Shown in pieces: positions 46,183-57,611 of a stretch of 64,000 nucleotides of DNA. This DNA is from Apostichopus japonicus (lineage: Eukaryota; Echinodermata; Holothuroidea; Aspidochirotida; Stichopodidae), in NCBI RefSeq assembly GCF_037975245.1, contig NC_092582.1, positions 952,001 to 1,016,000 on the forward strand, read 5' to 3'. The notes beneath the pieces are model-generated. The model did not search any database and was not told where the DNA came from. It saw nothing but the letters and a program-made list of their open reading frames with translations. The position numbers were made by a program, and so were the translations under genes. Position 1 is the first letter of the stretch; each line of letters starts with the position of its first letter.

Positions 46183-47028
46183 ATAGTTTGCTTACAAGCT
46201 TCGCCCCTCCTTTGGCAAATTTCTCGCTAGGCGCGTGTAGGCAATGGCTAATATTAACATTCAAATATTATGACAGAAGTGTTTCATAACATATCCGTCC
46301 CGTCTTATTCACTATGCAGATGATTAAGGCTGAAAGTTGTTTCAATAACATATTCATCAAGATGCACAAAATGTTCCGACGAAAATTGAAACTAGACCCA
46401 GCTTTCGTCATGAAACGTGTTTAACGTTAAATGTTTACTTCAAGAAAGTAAACAAGAACGGATTTACAAGCTTTGTGGTTACAATGACAATAATATTTCA
46501 TGCTGTCGTATTAAACAATCCACTGGACAACGTGTGACGTAATTAATTAATACACCAAATAGGGTTCTATATTTGTCTAAACATTCCATGTAACAACAAT
46601 GTGCATTTTCCATCCAGATGTCTCTACTTGGACGAAAATGTTCGTGTTTCTCCACCAAGTAGATTTAGAAAGCATACAGTATCTCAAAAAGAACATTATC
46701 GATGATCCCAAATTGTTTCTCACTATTCAACAAAGTTATATTAAAATATCCAGCACTTCATGCGACGGTGTAAAGGTAAAAAATATCAAGATAGCTTTAC
46801 AAATTCTTTTTATAAACCCAATTTATACAAACTATACCCTTAAATTTTCATTAAAGTGGTAAAACAACAATAAAATGTATAAATATATATGTCCAATATA
46901 CATTGGCCAGTTCTTAAACCTAATAAATATAAGGATTTCCATTGCAGCATGTATATGTCTAAGAAACGTCAATAGCTCTAATGATATTGCAATGCCATGT
47001 GTGCACTATGTGTTTTAAAGAATATCAC

Positions 47029-47208
47029 CAACGCAAATCGGAGGGATGTTAGACCATTGTTCATTCGAGTTACATGTTATCTCGTTGGGGCCTTTTAACT
47101 CAAATTCATTTCCACAGTAGAAACGCATGGTACCCTGATAAGGATATTCGGGTAAGGATTGATCGGAGCGAACATTCGATCGTACGTCTGGAGCTGGACA
47201 CCTTATTT
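47029..47208 (-). CDS. CCP/sushi module exon
   Basis: A 180-base phase 1-1 exon. The acceptor is TCTGTTGTATAG and the donor GTGATATT is weak. It reads IRCPAPDV, MRFYCGNEFELKG, EITCNSNEQWSNIPPICVG. It resembles classical vertebrate-like sushi modules. Confidence 0.86.
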
Positions 47209-47748
47209 CTATACAACAGAACAAGAAATGTTAATTAGTTGTTTTTTCTCTCTCTCTTTTAAACTTCGTGCTTTGACCAGTTCGCCAGTAACGTATTCGC
47301 TTTGTCTGGTTGAACACTAATTGTACCTTATACTTTACACTAACAACGGAAGTATGGCTTACTATGACGTAGACACATATGAGAAGAAAGTCTAGATATG
47401 TAAGTTACATAACAGTTTATTGGGTTTGGCTATTAACAATAAATACCGTTTGCAGTTGCCATGTGCGATAACAGGGAATATGCGAGGATAGCCGTTTCCG
47501 TTTCCTCTCTGTAAGTGTTTATTGTATCAACTTTTAAGTTAACAGGTCGATGAGCACCGCAAACTGACATGAATGTCTGACGGTGTTTCTTCGTTAAAAT
47601 AGGTAAATGTTAAAAAGTAGAATACATCCAATAAAGAGCACAAATCAAGCCACTACACTACTAACTGATAAATTAGCTAAATAGAATCACCGTCTGCCAT
47701 TTAACAGCCAGAAAGTAAAGGCAACCCCTTTCTATTCGCCGCCTCTAC

Positions 47749-48185
47749 TATTAACAATTTATTGTTTCATTCACTCTAGCTGTCCATACCATTAACAATA
47801 GATGGTTTCATGCAGTATAGCTGTCCCTAGTATTAACAAGAGATTGTTTCATGCAGTATAGCTGCCCCTACTATTAACAATAGGTTGTTTCATATAGTGT
47901 AACTGTACCTACTATTAACAATAGATGGTTTCATGCAGTATAACTGTCCCTACTATTAAAAAGAGATGCTTTATACAGTGTAACTGTCTGTACTATTAAC
48001 AAGCGATGGTTTCATACAGTATAGCTGTACCTACCATCAACAATAGATTGGATGCAGTATAGCTGCTGTCCATACCATCAACACAATTTGGTTTCATGCA
48101 CTTCAGCTGTGCTTTAACCATTTGATTGTTTCACACAGTAGAGCTGTTTCTACCATTCCTATCATTAACAATAGTTTCATGTAGT
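47749..48185. repeat. 41-bp minisatellite, about ten copies
   Basis: The unit contains ATTAACAATAGATGGTTTCA, TGCAGTATAGCTGT and CCCTACT with period 41 in the first copies (47749, 47790, 47831). Copies diverge toward the right end. Confidence 0.85.
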
Positions 48186-49475
48186 ATAAATTGCAAGGCA
48201 ATGGAAGAAACATTAAAGTAACAACAACAGTCAGTGCCTCATTGATGTAAAATATTTTCACGGTGGTGGTTAGTAAACGTACAGTAAGTTTATAACAATG
48301 CTTATTGTCCTATACAGTCAAAGTTCTTGTTATGAGAATAAACCTTTTATTACGCACTTCTTAAAATTTCATGATTTTACCCCAGCAACGAAAAACGTTC
48401 CCAACTTGACCGTTTACTAACCTTTCCCTAAAGTGAAAATTTGTAAATCATTTGCAATTCCAGAAACAGTTTCATGTTACAGTAGCTTCATAATATAAGC
48501 GCAATTGTTATATTTATTTGTTCAATTGAAAAAATAAACATAATGTTTTGGATCTTCAAGATCTTTGTATTTAGTACTTGTTGTGTTTGTATTTAAAAAA
48601 GTATTAGTATTAGAGAGGCAACGCAACTTGAAATGCATTACATTCTATTAAATACACTGCTGGAAATAGGTATGGAAACTGCGCCAATACTGTGAAAAAT
48701 GTACTTAATAGGTAACTAATAAAATTACCGACAATCTTCAAAAGCGTGACCAAAATACGTAAAACATGGTTAATCATGCTCTTAGACGTTACAATGGCTA
48801 GGTATTTAAAACAATAGGGAAGGCAATGATGATGCATTTTTTAGACATTTAATACATAAATTTTATCTAAAATTAGCTGCAAACGCTTTTCTTTTATTTT
48901 GCCTTTTTGTGTGGCAGAAATGAGACTAAAGTCGTTCTCACAAAGCTTCCAAAGATATTTTACGGTTTTGCATGTGAAAAAAAGGACTACTTTAAGGCCC
49001 CAAATTAATTTGAAAAAAATGTGTTGAGACCATTCATAATACACTTGTTATCAATATAAGTTGTATTTTGATAGCACGTAGTTTGACCGAGGCTCAACAT
49101 TTTAAGTGATCGACTTAGTATAAAACACTACCAGGCACACCAGTAAGTGGGTTCCTTAGTTGCATCACAAGCCAGTAGAATTTTATATGATCTGGAACTC
49201 TCATTCCACAGTAGGGTAACGCACCAACCTTGTAGGGTCATGTGTCGTGCTCACAGATGCTTCTAAGATATTACTTAACCCTCGTTCATAATTGAAGAGA
49301 TAATCATTCAGAAGAAAACAGAACGCCACTATAACGGGCATTTACGGTAAATGTTAGAATATTTGCTTACACTTTTAATATGACAATAAAAGACTAAGAT
49401 TCTGTGTTTTTCAAATAACTGTAAATGCAAAGACATTTTTTATTGGCATTGCGATAACAAACTATATGTTCCCAC
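48186..49475. other. Intron, nothing recognised
   Basis: AT-rich intron between the CCP exons at 49476 and 47029. Open frames at 48610-49044 on the minus strand show no family resemblance. Confidence 0.45.
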
Positions 49476-49649
49476 CTCTGCATGTCGGCGGTGCTGCCGA
49501 CCAACTACCGGTTGTCAGACACCTTATTTCATTGGCACCTTCTAGGATGTAACCAAGATTGCATCGGAAAGCCACTTCACTATCATATGAATAGTCATAA
49601 CCAATCTTTTGGCCATGTAAAGGATTTTGGACAGATGGGCATCTGACAA
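49476..49649 (-). CDS. CCP/sushi module exon
   Basis: A 174-base phase 1-1 exon with acceptor CCGTTTTGTTAG and donor GTGGGAAC. It reads VRCPSVQNPLHGQKIG, VAFRCNLGYILEG, EIRCLTTGSWSAAPPTCRG. It is the most canonical sushi module in the window. Confidence 0.9.
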
Positions 49650-50370
49650 CTAACAAAACGGGAAACAATCGTGTCGGTGATTTTCTTCTCTTATCAAGAG
49701 ATTCATTTAATGAGAATTGAGTGCCCTATTTGGGACTTTTCTATATGAGGCCATAACCACAATTTACCCATAATAAAGTAAATTGTGCGTTCACGTTATC
49801 ATTACACCACAGTGCATAATACAACAGGAGCGATGTTATGTGACGGCTATACCATCCCACCACTTACATTTGTTTTCATAAAAAGGAGTAAAGATATTTT
49901 TGTGCTTTAAAAACACGGAGAGATATCTGATAATGTTTTGGCTTCCAGTCGTTAGCACCCGGGCAATCTATCAGCATTGATCCCTCAATCAGGAATAACG
50001 TATAACATATACCTGTGTCCAGTGTACAATCTATCAGCAGAGTTCCCTCAATCAGGAATAATCTCTAATATGCACGTGTGCAGTGTATCAAACCCGATAA
50101 ATTCCTTGCAGATATTGACAAAACTACAATACCATCTAGTTAGCAATTCATAACGCTATAGATGATTTATGCCAGTGATAACTGGCATAAATATTAACGT
50201 ATATACCATTTAAAAGTCTAAAGCATGCAACGTTAGTGCAGAAATCACAACTTCTAATGATGGTAATTGAAGATATATCATTAATGAGCAAATTATTATT
50301 TAACTAGCCCTGAAAATATTTAAATTACTTTTATAAATATTATCAGCAGTTTCGACTTCTGTATATTTAC

Positions 50371-50465
50371 CTTGACATGTGGGTGGGGGGTGGGACCAAT
50401 CTTGATCAGTCTGACAGTGTGTTATATCCCTTCCGACTAGACGATAGCCCAAATTACATTCAAAT
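50371..50465 (-). CDS. Half CCP module exon (cysteines two to four)
   Basis: A 95-base exon candidate with a pyrimidine-rich acceptor ending GTTAG and donor GTAAATAT. It reads FECNLGYRLVGRDITHCQTD then WSHPPPTCQG. It enters in phase 2 and leaves in phase 1, so a preceding exon with the first cysteine is required. I could not find it between here and 57.6 kb, where several repeats and a LINE have inserted. CCP modules split over two exons are known in other animals. Confidence 0.68.
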
Positions 50466-50695
50466 CTAACAGAATCCAGAAATAAAAAAACTAATTCCTA
50501 TTCTTCGACCATTTAACAGAAACCCTGTACTCCACAGCCTTTGCCTGTATAGGAATGGAAAGAATTCAACGGTTATAACAAAAGCATGTGGTAACAAAAT
50601 CAACAATTCCGGGAACAGTAATGGGCTTACCTTTAGACTGCCGACTTGTCAATTGATTGTAAAGTGCATGATCTTCCAATGATCTATTTATATAA

Positions 50696-50741
<46 letters not shown>

Positions 50742-50759
50742 ACGAAAATCCACGTTTAC

Positions 50760-51104
50760 TCCAAAAGAAAATATTATTAGAGAAAACCAGAGAAATAAGA
50801 TATGACTCATAATTGACAAAAAGGGAGTAAGTTTTAGAAAATATATTGGAATTTTCGGTCCCCCTGGGACCTTCGTCAGCAATACTTGGCAGTCGAATGA
50901 GAAGTACAAAATGTGACACAATGAAAGTATGACGCTAGATAAGTGTAAGTTGCAATGATGGAATTAAAACCAAATAAACTTCTCATTCGACTGCCAAGTA
51001 TTGCTGACGAAGGTCCCAGGGGGACCGAAAATTCCAATATATTTTCTAAAACTTACTCCTTATTTGTCAATTATGAGTCATATCTTATTTCTCTGGTTTT
51101 CTCT

Positions 51105-51110
<6 letters not shown>
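50760..51110. mobile_element. Head-to-head pair of Penelope termini
   Basis: About 130 bases (50775-50905) matching the terminal region of the element at 31977-32170 are followed, after about 70 bases, by their reverse complement (50979-51106). Each arm carries the CTGACGA...GAAA hammerhead-like core (minus 50853-50879; plus 51004-51030). (AT)n tracts lie on both sides. Confidence 0.8.
51004..51030 (+). ncRNA. Hammerhead-like core, plus-strand copy
   Basis: CTGACGA, a GGTCC/GGACC stem with a short CAGG-type loop, then GAAA; the mirror copy is at 50853-50879 on the minus strand. Stems I and III are not evident, so the call rests on the core only. Confidence 0.4.
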
Positions 51111-51142
<32 letters not shown>

Positions 51143-51189
51143 GAAAATCGTAATGAGTTGGAAAATCAAGAACAGTGAAAAAACTTTCA

Positions 51190-51262
51190 GCCTCCACCGG
51201 GGATTCGAACCACGGGCCTTCCGCTCTGTACGCGGACACCCTAACCACTAGGCTATGGACGC
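51190..51262 (-). tRNA. tRNA-like sequence (pseudo-tRNA or SINE head)
   Basis: 73 bases with an A-box-like TAGCCTAGTGGTTAGG and a B-box GGTTCGAATCC. A 7-bp acceptor stem has one mismatch. The anticodon stem TCCGC/GCGGA encloses loop GTACAGA. The T stem has mismatches, so a functional tRNA is unlikely. Confidence 0.5.
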
Positions 51263-51514
51263 TGATTGTATCGATGATTGCCTTTGTCGTTTACCTCCAT
51301 TGCATTAACATTAAGTCTGTTCAAAGTATCTCTTTCGAGATCCGGCTTTAGGAATTACAAATGATTTCGAGTTGGTTAGCATCATGTTTGATCTCTAGAG
51401 TAAGGCAAAATATGTCACCAAAAACAGAACTAGTATTGTTCGATACAGGTGACAAACGCCTACAGTGGAATTACGACCTTCCTTACCGGTTTCGAACTTC
51501 TGGACATACAATCA

Positions 51515-51586
51515 GCGTCCATAGCCTAGTGGTTAGGGTGTCCGCGTACAGAGCGGAAGGCCCGTGGTTCGAATCCCGGTGGAGGC
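51515..51586 (+). tRNA. tRNA-like sequence, second copy
   Basis: 72 bases, same A and B boxes and anticodon stem-loop as the copy at 51190, opposite strand. The two T-stem mismatches remain. The loop would place ACA in the anticodon position. Confidence 0.5.
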
Positions 51587-51885
51587 TAAAAGTTTTTTCA
51601 CTGTTCTTGATTTTCCAACTCATTACGATTTTCAGTTATATATATTCATTTGCCTTTGTCGTTTACCTCCATTGAATTAACATAACGTCTGTTCAAACTA
51701 TCTCTTTCGAGATCCGGCTTTAGGAATCACAAATGATTTCGAGTTGGTTAGCATCATGTTTGATCTCTTGAGTAAGGCAAAATATGTCACCAAAAACAGA
51801 ACTAGTATTGTTCGATACAGGTGACAACGCCTTCAGTGGAATTACGACCTTCCTTACCGGTTTCGAACTTCTGGACATACAATCA

Positions 51886-51957
51886 GCGTCCATAGCCTAG
51901 TGGTTAGGGTGTCCGCGTACAGAACGGAAGGCCCGTGGTTCGAATCCCGGTGGAGGC
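51886..51957 (+). tRNA. tRNA-like sequence, third copy
   Basis: 72 bases. Differs from the second copy by G to A in the 3' strand of the anticodon stem (AACGGA), which breaks the closing pair. Supports a relic or SINE rather than a working tRNA. Confidence 0.48.
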
Positions 51958-52099
51958 TGAAAGTTTTTTCACTGTTCTTGATTTTCCAACTCATTACGAT
52001 TTTCAGTTATATATATTCATTTGCCTTTGTCGTTTACCTCCGTTGCATTAACATAATATATATATATATAAATATAACATAATATATATATATATATAA

Positions 52100-53259
52100 A
52101 TGAGCTTCTCACATGACTGTTTGTAGTCACGTGCATAGGAGGTGAAACCGGTGTTTATGTCACGTTGACAATATTGGTAGACTACAATGTTCGTAGAGAA
52201 TGTTAAATGTGGCATTGTTCGACAAAGGGTTCCATAAACGGCTATAACACTGGGTCAGCGTTGGCTTGATTTGGTTATTGAAAATAACAAAAATCACTGC
52301 AGACTTTAAAAAGCTATGAGCACTTACCACGAGGACGTGACATGTCCAAGCAAGAGACCATGTTTGTTTCTTCCTCTTACGACCTGCTCATAGAGGAACT
52401 AACTGCAGACAAAGCAATTAGATTATCCGATGTCAGACTGAACCCCTGTAACATATATCTGTGTTCTATATAACGGTCGTAATTGCATCATTTGAAACGC
52501 ACATACAGGCCGATAACTTATGACTATGCGTGTATTTCTCAAGATCATTATGACAATGCAATTGTTGTCTTTGATCTTTACAGGGACAAACCTAGCAGGT
52601 TGTAACCGTCTGCGATGCAACCAATTGGTGCACTAACAATCAATGTTGTGGAAAAACAACTCTTCTCTAAACGGGGTTGTAAGCTGCGCCTTTCGGACTC
52701 AACATGTTGATGTTGTTAAAACCGCTATCGCAACTAGAGAACAGATGATGCTATTGAATGGTAGCCTACCATCCGACAGGGCAGCACCAAATGAGTATAA
52801 TATATCGATCTACAGATAAATATTTGTTGGTCGCGGCTCAGTATCAGGCCAGTTCATCTTTATTCGAGATCTAAAGCTTCAAATGTTTTTGAAAGATTCA
52901 TACAATGCAAACTAACAGTTTCTCATCAGATTTGGAACGCAATGAACAGAGCAATCATGTTTTGGGCATGTTTTGTGGTGGGTAGGCCTACTGTGTATGT
53001 GCATGTAATATGTACAGCTTTAAATATTCTCTGGCCCCAAACCCAGAAGCTCAATGTGTATTCGTAATAACGTCTCAACTCTCACAAACCGTATTTATAA
53101 TAGTCTTCTAGGACCTTCAAATATTGTTTCAGCTGTAATTCGATCCTTCTTATAGCAGTATAGATGGTATATTTTTTTTTCGATGTTGGTGGCGCCCTCA
53201 GCAGGTTGCACTCCTCTTGATGCTCCGTAAACACCTGTTTATTTTGCCTAATTGGAGGA
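52100..53259. other. Intron, nothing recognised
   Basis: No exon, RNA gene or known element is visible. The missing first half of the CCP module at 50371 was looked for here without success. Confidence 0.4.
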
Positions 53260-53268
53260 CTCTATTTG

Positions 53269-53691
53269 TGTTTAAACTATTTTGTGGTGTTCTGTAAGTA
53301 CCTCGTCGTTCGGAATCTCCGTGAATTTGAACATTTTTTCATCGTCATCTGGTATTCTGAACTGTTTTTGATGTGAATTTATATTGCCATAGCGTTACTA
53401 TAGCGATACATTGTGTGTATAGAACCTGTACTTAGTAAATTATGAAACCTCGCCTATTCTATGGCAATGCTACTCTGTTGTGTTTTAACTATTTTGTGGT
53501 GTTCTGTAAGTACATCGTCGTTCGGAATCTCCGTGGATTTGATCATTTTTTCCATCGTCATCTGGTATTCTGAACTGTTTTGGATGTGAATTTATATTGC
53601 CATAGCGTACTACAGCCATACATTGTGTGTATAGAACCTGTACTTAGTAAACTATGAAACCTCGCCTATTCTATAGCAATGCTACTCTGTT
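53269..53691 (+). repeat. 211-bp tandem duplication at the LINE 5' end
   Basis: Copies 53269-53479 and 53480-53691 share TGTGGTGTTCTGTAAGTAC, CGTCGTTCGGAATCTCCGTG and TTGTGTGTATAGAACCTGTA with a few differences. Tandem 5' monomers act as promoters in some other LINEs; that role here is inference. Confidence 0.88.
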
Positions 53692-54565
53692 GGACCTCAA
53701 ACAAAGGTGTGATAAACACCATTGTAATCGCATTGATCAAAACCTATGGAGTAAACTACGAGAACTCAAGATTGCCAAGCTGACAAAGCGTGGTTATCGA
53801 AGCGTAAGGAAAAATCGATCAATTGCAGTCATCACAAGTAATAGACTTTTATCAAGCGATAAACCTGCTGAGGATTTTGTTTCGTCACCAAGACAACGTC
53901 AACTAGTTAAAGTTCCTATTAGTCCTACTGGCACTGGCAATATGCAATCCGATAATAAGTTTCCGAAGGTTCGGTTCGCTACTTGGAACGCTAGATCAAT
54001 GAAACGCCGTGGGAAATCTGCGTCAATATGTGACCTCATTATTGATCATAAACTGGACATTCTGTTGATTACCGAAAGTTGGCTCAAAGGAGACTCACGC
54101 GACAGCCGAGCTTTAGCTGATATTTATGCTACCCTTCCTGATTATGCTGTTTACCACAAACCTCGAAAATTTTGTAGAGGAGGCGGCATCTGCATAATTC
54201 TCAGAAAGGGTTTTGGCATCACGGAGAACCACACCCAATCCTTTTCTTCATTTGAACTGATGGACATTTCTGTCTCTTCAAGTGGACAGCAGCCTTTACG
54301 GCTGCTATCTGTGTATCGACCTCCATCTTCGAAAAGCAAGCAGACGCCCTCAACTTTCTTTCGCGAATTTGCCATCCTTTTGGAAACCATCTCTGTTGTC
54401 CAATGTCGCTTGTTGTTCGCTGGAGACTTTAATTTTCATGTGGATAATGAACGAGACCGCGATGCTTCGCATATGCGCGACCTTCTTGAATCTGCTGGTC
54501 TTCGTCAACATGTGACTGGTGCTACACAAAAAGGGTCATACCCTAGACCTCATCATTTCGCATGA
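53654..54565 (+). CDS. LINE N-terminal region and endonuclease
   Basis: A 303-residue frame. After about 105 basic residues comes the endonuclease: RFATWNARSM, LDILLITESWLKGD (catalytic Glu), SVYRPPSS and LLFAGDFNFHVD (GDFN). The frame leaves the correct register at an A5 run near 54530, where one base appears to be missing. The final SDH motif is in the following frame. Confidence 0.9.
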   Translation: MKPRLFYSNATLLDLKQRCDKHHCNRIDQNLWSKLRELKIAKLTKRGYRSVRKNRSIAVITSNRLLSSDKPAEDFVSSPRQRQLVKVPISPTGTGNMQSDNKFPKVRFATWNARSMKRRGKSASICDLIIDHKLDILLITESWLKGDSRDSRALADIYATLPDYAVYHKPRKFCRGGGICIILRKGFGITENHTQSFSSFELMDISVSSSGQQPLRLLSVYRPPSSKSKQTPSTFFREFAILLETISVVQCRLLFAGDFNFHVDNERDRDASHMRDLLESAGLRQHVTGATQKGSYPRPHHFA

Positions 54566-56810
54566 AACGGATTCTCTGGTATCAAACCCATCGATACTTT
54601 ATGGACTTCCATCTGACCACTATGCAGTGAAGTGTGATCTCGATGTTGCACGACCAAAACCAACTAAGTGTACCGTTCGTCAACGTCGGTTGAAAGACGT
54701 TGATCTCGACGCTTTACGTCATGATGTTGTCAACTCACAATTGATCTTGAATCCTGCTGATGATCCTGATGTACTCATTGAGCAATATCATACTGTTCTG
54801 AGCGATGTTCTTGACAAACATGCACCCGTGAAAACTCGCAAGATAACTCTCCGGCCGCATGCTCCTTGGTATGATGAGAGCCTCAGAAATGCAAAAAGAA
54901 AGAAGCGCTTATATGAAAGAAAGTGGAAGTCATCTGGTTTGGAAGTTGATAAACAAGCCTTTCAAAAAAGTTGCTCTGAGTACAAGGAACTTCTCGACAG
55001 CACAAAGACCAAATACCACCGGTCAGTCATATCTGAATGTGACCAAAAACAGTTGTTCAATGTTATTGAAAAATTGTCCGTCGCTCAAGTTCCACCAGTG
55101 CTACCATCAGGAATGTCTTCAGCAGACATAGCGAATAAATTTGTCAACTTCTTTGATCAAAAGATTCGTAAACTTCGGACATCTCTTGACAATGCATCCA
55201 CTTCTGCTTCAGTGAATGTTACAGACCAATGTGACTCCTCTCTTGTCCAATTTCAAGAGGTTTCGGAGGATGAAGTGCGCGCCCTTGTGATGAAGTCTTC
55301 GAAAAAGACATGCAGCCTTGATCCGCTGCCAATGTCGCTACTGATGTACTTGTTTGATGATCTTTTGCCAATTATCACAAAGATTATCAACAATTCGCTA
55401 TCCTCTGGGCAATTTCCAGATGCTTATAAAGTTGCTCGTGTCAAACCTCTGATCAAAAAATTATCGCTTGACTGTGAGGACATGAAGAACTATCGTCCTA
55501 TATCAAACTTAAGGTTTGACTCAAAACTCTTGGAACGTGTCGTTGTAAGTCAACTTCAAGCCTATCTTAAAGAAAATGGGCTTCAGAGCAACAAACAATC
55601 CGCTTATCGGGAAGGCTGCAGTACAGAGACTGCACTTCTCCGCGTGTGCAACGACCTCCTGCAGACTGTTGACAGAGGCGACGAGGCGGCACTGGTTCTC
55701 TTAGATTTCTCGGCCGCTTTTGACACTATTGACCATCCTGTGTTGATTGCGCGCCTAGAGGAGAGATATGGAATCACGGATAAGGCGCTGGACTGGTTTG
55801 CTTCCTACCTTGAAAACCGCAAGCAAGCTGTTGCTGTTGAGACTGCACTCTCCGACGCGCTTCTAATGGACTGCGGCATGCCGCAGGGATCGGTAGCAGG
55901 GCCTGTTATCTTTACAATGTATAGCGCTCCGATCGAAGACATAGCCTCTTCCAATGGCATCGAGTGTTTGACATACGAAGATGACACACAGCTGCATATT
56001 TCTATGAATCCTTCAAACAGAGACGTTTCTGTGTCCAAACTTGAACAGTGTCTTGCCGACATAAAATCATGGACTGTACGCAACAAACTTCAGTTAAATG
56101 ACAGCATAACTGAAGTGATTCTTGTCACATCGCGAAACATGAAGACGACGCCCTTATCTGGAATTAGGGTAGGTGACACTAACGTAGAACCAACCTCCTC
56201 TGCGCGCAATCTGGGAGTTATTTTAGATAGTCAGCTAACCATGAGGGAACATGTTAATAACGTCTGTCGGAACGCAACTAACGCCATCAGAAGCATCGGA
56301 AGGATTAGACATTATCTCGATCAGAATACAACTGAGAAACTGGTTCACGCCGTTGTCACCTCGCGTTTAGACAACTGCAATGCCCTTCTCTACGGCCTCC
56401 CTGACTCTGAAATCATGAAGCTGCAAAGAATCCAGAATACTGCAGCTAGACTGGTGACGCGCACTAAAAAGTCTGACAGCATATCTGAGATCATGAGCGG
56501 TCTTCACTGGCTTTCCATCCGCCAAAGAATTGCATTTAAGATCAACCTGCTCACATTCAAGTGTCTCCATGGACTTGCTCCTCCATATTTAACTGACCTT
56601 ATCACGCAATACAATCCTAGTCGGTCACTTCGCTCTTCATCCCAGAACCTAATCAAACCCCCTTCTCGCCGACCACGCACCGCCTATGGACGCCGATCAT
56701 TCGTTGAAGCCGCTCATACAGAATGGAACAATTTGCCACAACATATCAGGACTGCATCTTCTGTGGACAATTTTAAAACAAAACTGAAAACTCATCTCTT
56801 TACTCAGTAA
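54519..56810 (+). CDS. LINE reverse transcriptase
   Basis: A 763-residue frame. It completes the endonuclease (HTLDLIISH, LPSDHYAVKCDL) and carries RT motifs: NYRPISNLRFDSKLLERVV, LVLLDFSAAFDTIDH, GMPQGSVAGPVIFTMY, YEDDTQLHI, NLGVILDSQLT, and the tail FVEAAHTEWNNLPQHIR. The usual [FY]ADD reads YEDD (Ala to Glu), which keeps both catalytic aspartates but places a charge beside them; this suggests an inactive copy. Confidence 0.93.
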   Translation: MLHKKGHTLDLIISHETDSLVSNPSILYGLPSDHYAVKCDLDVARPKPTKCTVRQRRLKDVDLDALRHDVVNSQLILNPADDPDVLIEQYHTVLSDVLDKHAPVKTRKITLRPHAPWYDESLRNAKRKKRLYERKWKSSGLEVDKQAFQKSCSEYKELLDSTKTKYHRSVISECDQKQLFNVIEKLSVAQVPPVLPSGMSSADIANKFVNFFDQKIRKLRTSLDNASTSASVNVTDQCDSSLVQFQEVSEDEVRALVMKSSKKTCSLDPLPMSLLMYLFDDLLPIITKIINNSLSSGQFPDAYKVARVKPLIKKLSLDCEDMKNYRPISNLRFDSKLLERVVVSQLQAYLKENGLQSNKQSAYREGCSTETALLRVCNDLLQTVDRGDEAALVLLDFSAAFDTIDHPVLIARLEERYGITDKALDWFASYLENRKQAVAVETALSDALLMDCGMPQGSVAGPVIFTMYSAPIEDIASSNGIECLTYEDDTQLHISMNPSNRDVSVSKLEQCLADIKSWTVRNKLQLNDSITEVILVTSRNMKTTPLSGIRVGDTNVEPTSSARNLGVILDSQLTMREHVNNVCRNATNAIRSIGRIRHYLDQNTTEKLVHAVVTSRLDNCNALLYGLPDSEIMKLQRIQNTAARLVTRTKKSDSISEIMSGLHWLSIRQRIAFKINLLTFKCLHGLAPPYLTDLITQYNPSRSLRSSSQNLIKPPSRRPRTAYGRRSFVEAAHTEWNNLPQHIRTASSVDNFKTKLKTHLFTQ

Positions 56811-57611
56811 TTCATTGTCTATGTACATATTGTGAGACAATTTTTATTGGACACTTTTTTTCTTGTATATACATGTTAGTGCTTTTTTATCCATGGTTAT
56901 TGCCTTTTGTGTGCTATTTTACTTTTTATCATTCGGTCATATGCTTCTTTTGCTGTGTGTTTGACTTGTATTCTTTATGTATTTTTTTACCTTTTTATTT
57001 GTAAAGCGCCCTGAGACTTCTGTTACGGGCGCTTAATAAGAACTGTTTATTATTATTATTATATTCAGTATGCGAATGTCAATCAGTGGCTTTACATGAA
57101 ATGTATCAAAATAGTTCCTTTCCTGGTGCCATTTGTAATTTTATGTTTTCCCTCAAATGCCTCCAACATTTCTATGCCAAACTTAACAAACGTTATCTTT
57201 TCAGTATGTCGGATTTATCACACTTTAACTCTCACAAATATATTGACGTAAGCCATATCAATCACATACGCTTGTTGAATTTACTGCCAAACAATCTTAC
57301 ACTTACTTAATGTACATGAAAGTGCTTAAGATTTTGACTTCAATTAACCTTACCCGTCATCTTGAAGCAGAGAGATGCTTGTATTCAAAAACATTAAAAA
57401 TATAAACATGAATCTCTGCAAACATCTAAGCTAACAGCCCCTGGTTGCATTTGCTTTCAGACTGACATTAGCTAAGTCTGAATGACCATATCTATAAGAT
57501 GCCACTTAATGTAGATCTTAGGTATATAGATCTTCGTTTGAACCTTGTCGTGTGCCCGTATTTAATTTCAATAAAGTCTCCTCAAAAGTAAAACCCGAAG
57601 CAATGGCTTAC

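Larger units (their letters stand above)
51138..52050. repeat. 371-bp tandem repeat carrying a tRNA-like sequence
   Basis: Units start at GCCTTTGTCGTTTACCTCC at 51280, 51652 and 52023, so the spacing is 371-372 bases, and the first two units are nearly identical. An inverted partial copy lies at about 51138-51275. Each contains one tRNA-like segment. Such an arrangement fits a tRNA-derived SINE or a tRNA-bearing satellite. Confidence 0.85.
53260..57061 (+). mobile_element. L2-type LINE, nearly full length
   Basis: Contains a duplicated 5' region, an AP-type endonuclease frame, an RT frame, and a 3' end reading AAAGCGCCCTGAGACTTCTG followed by a short ATT tail. No separate ORF1 was seen. It lies in the intron between the CCP exons at 57612 and 50371, on the opposite strand to the host gene. 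Confidence 0.9.

Noticed and set aside
57340-57390. Short minus-strand stretch with a single cysteine before a GTAAGG donor
   Set aside because: Only 24 bases follow the best acceptor, with no CCP pattern.
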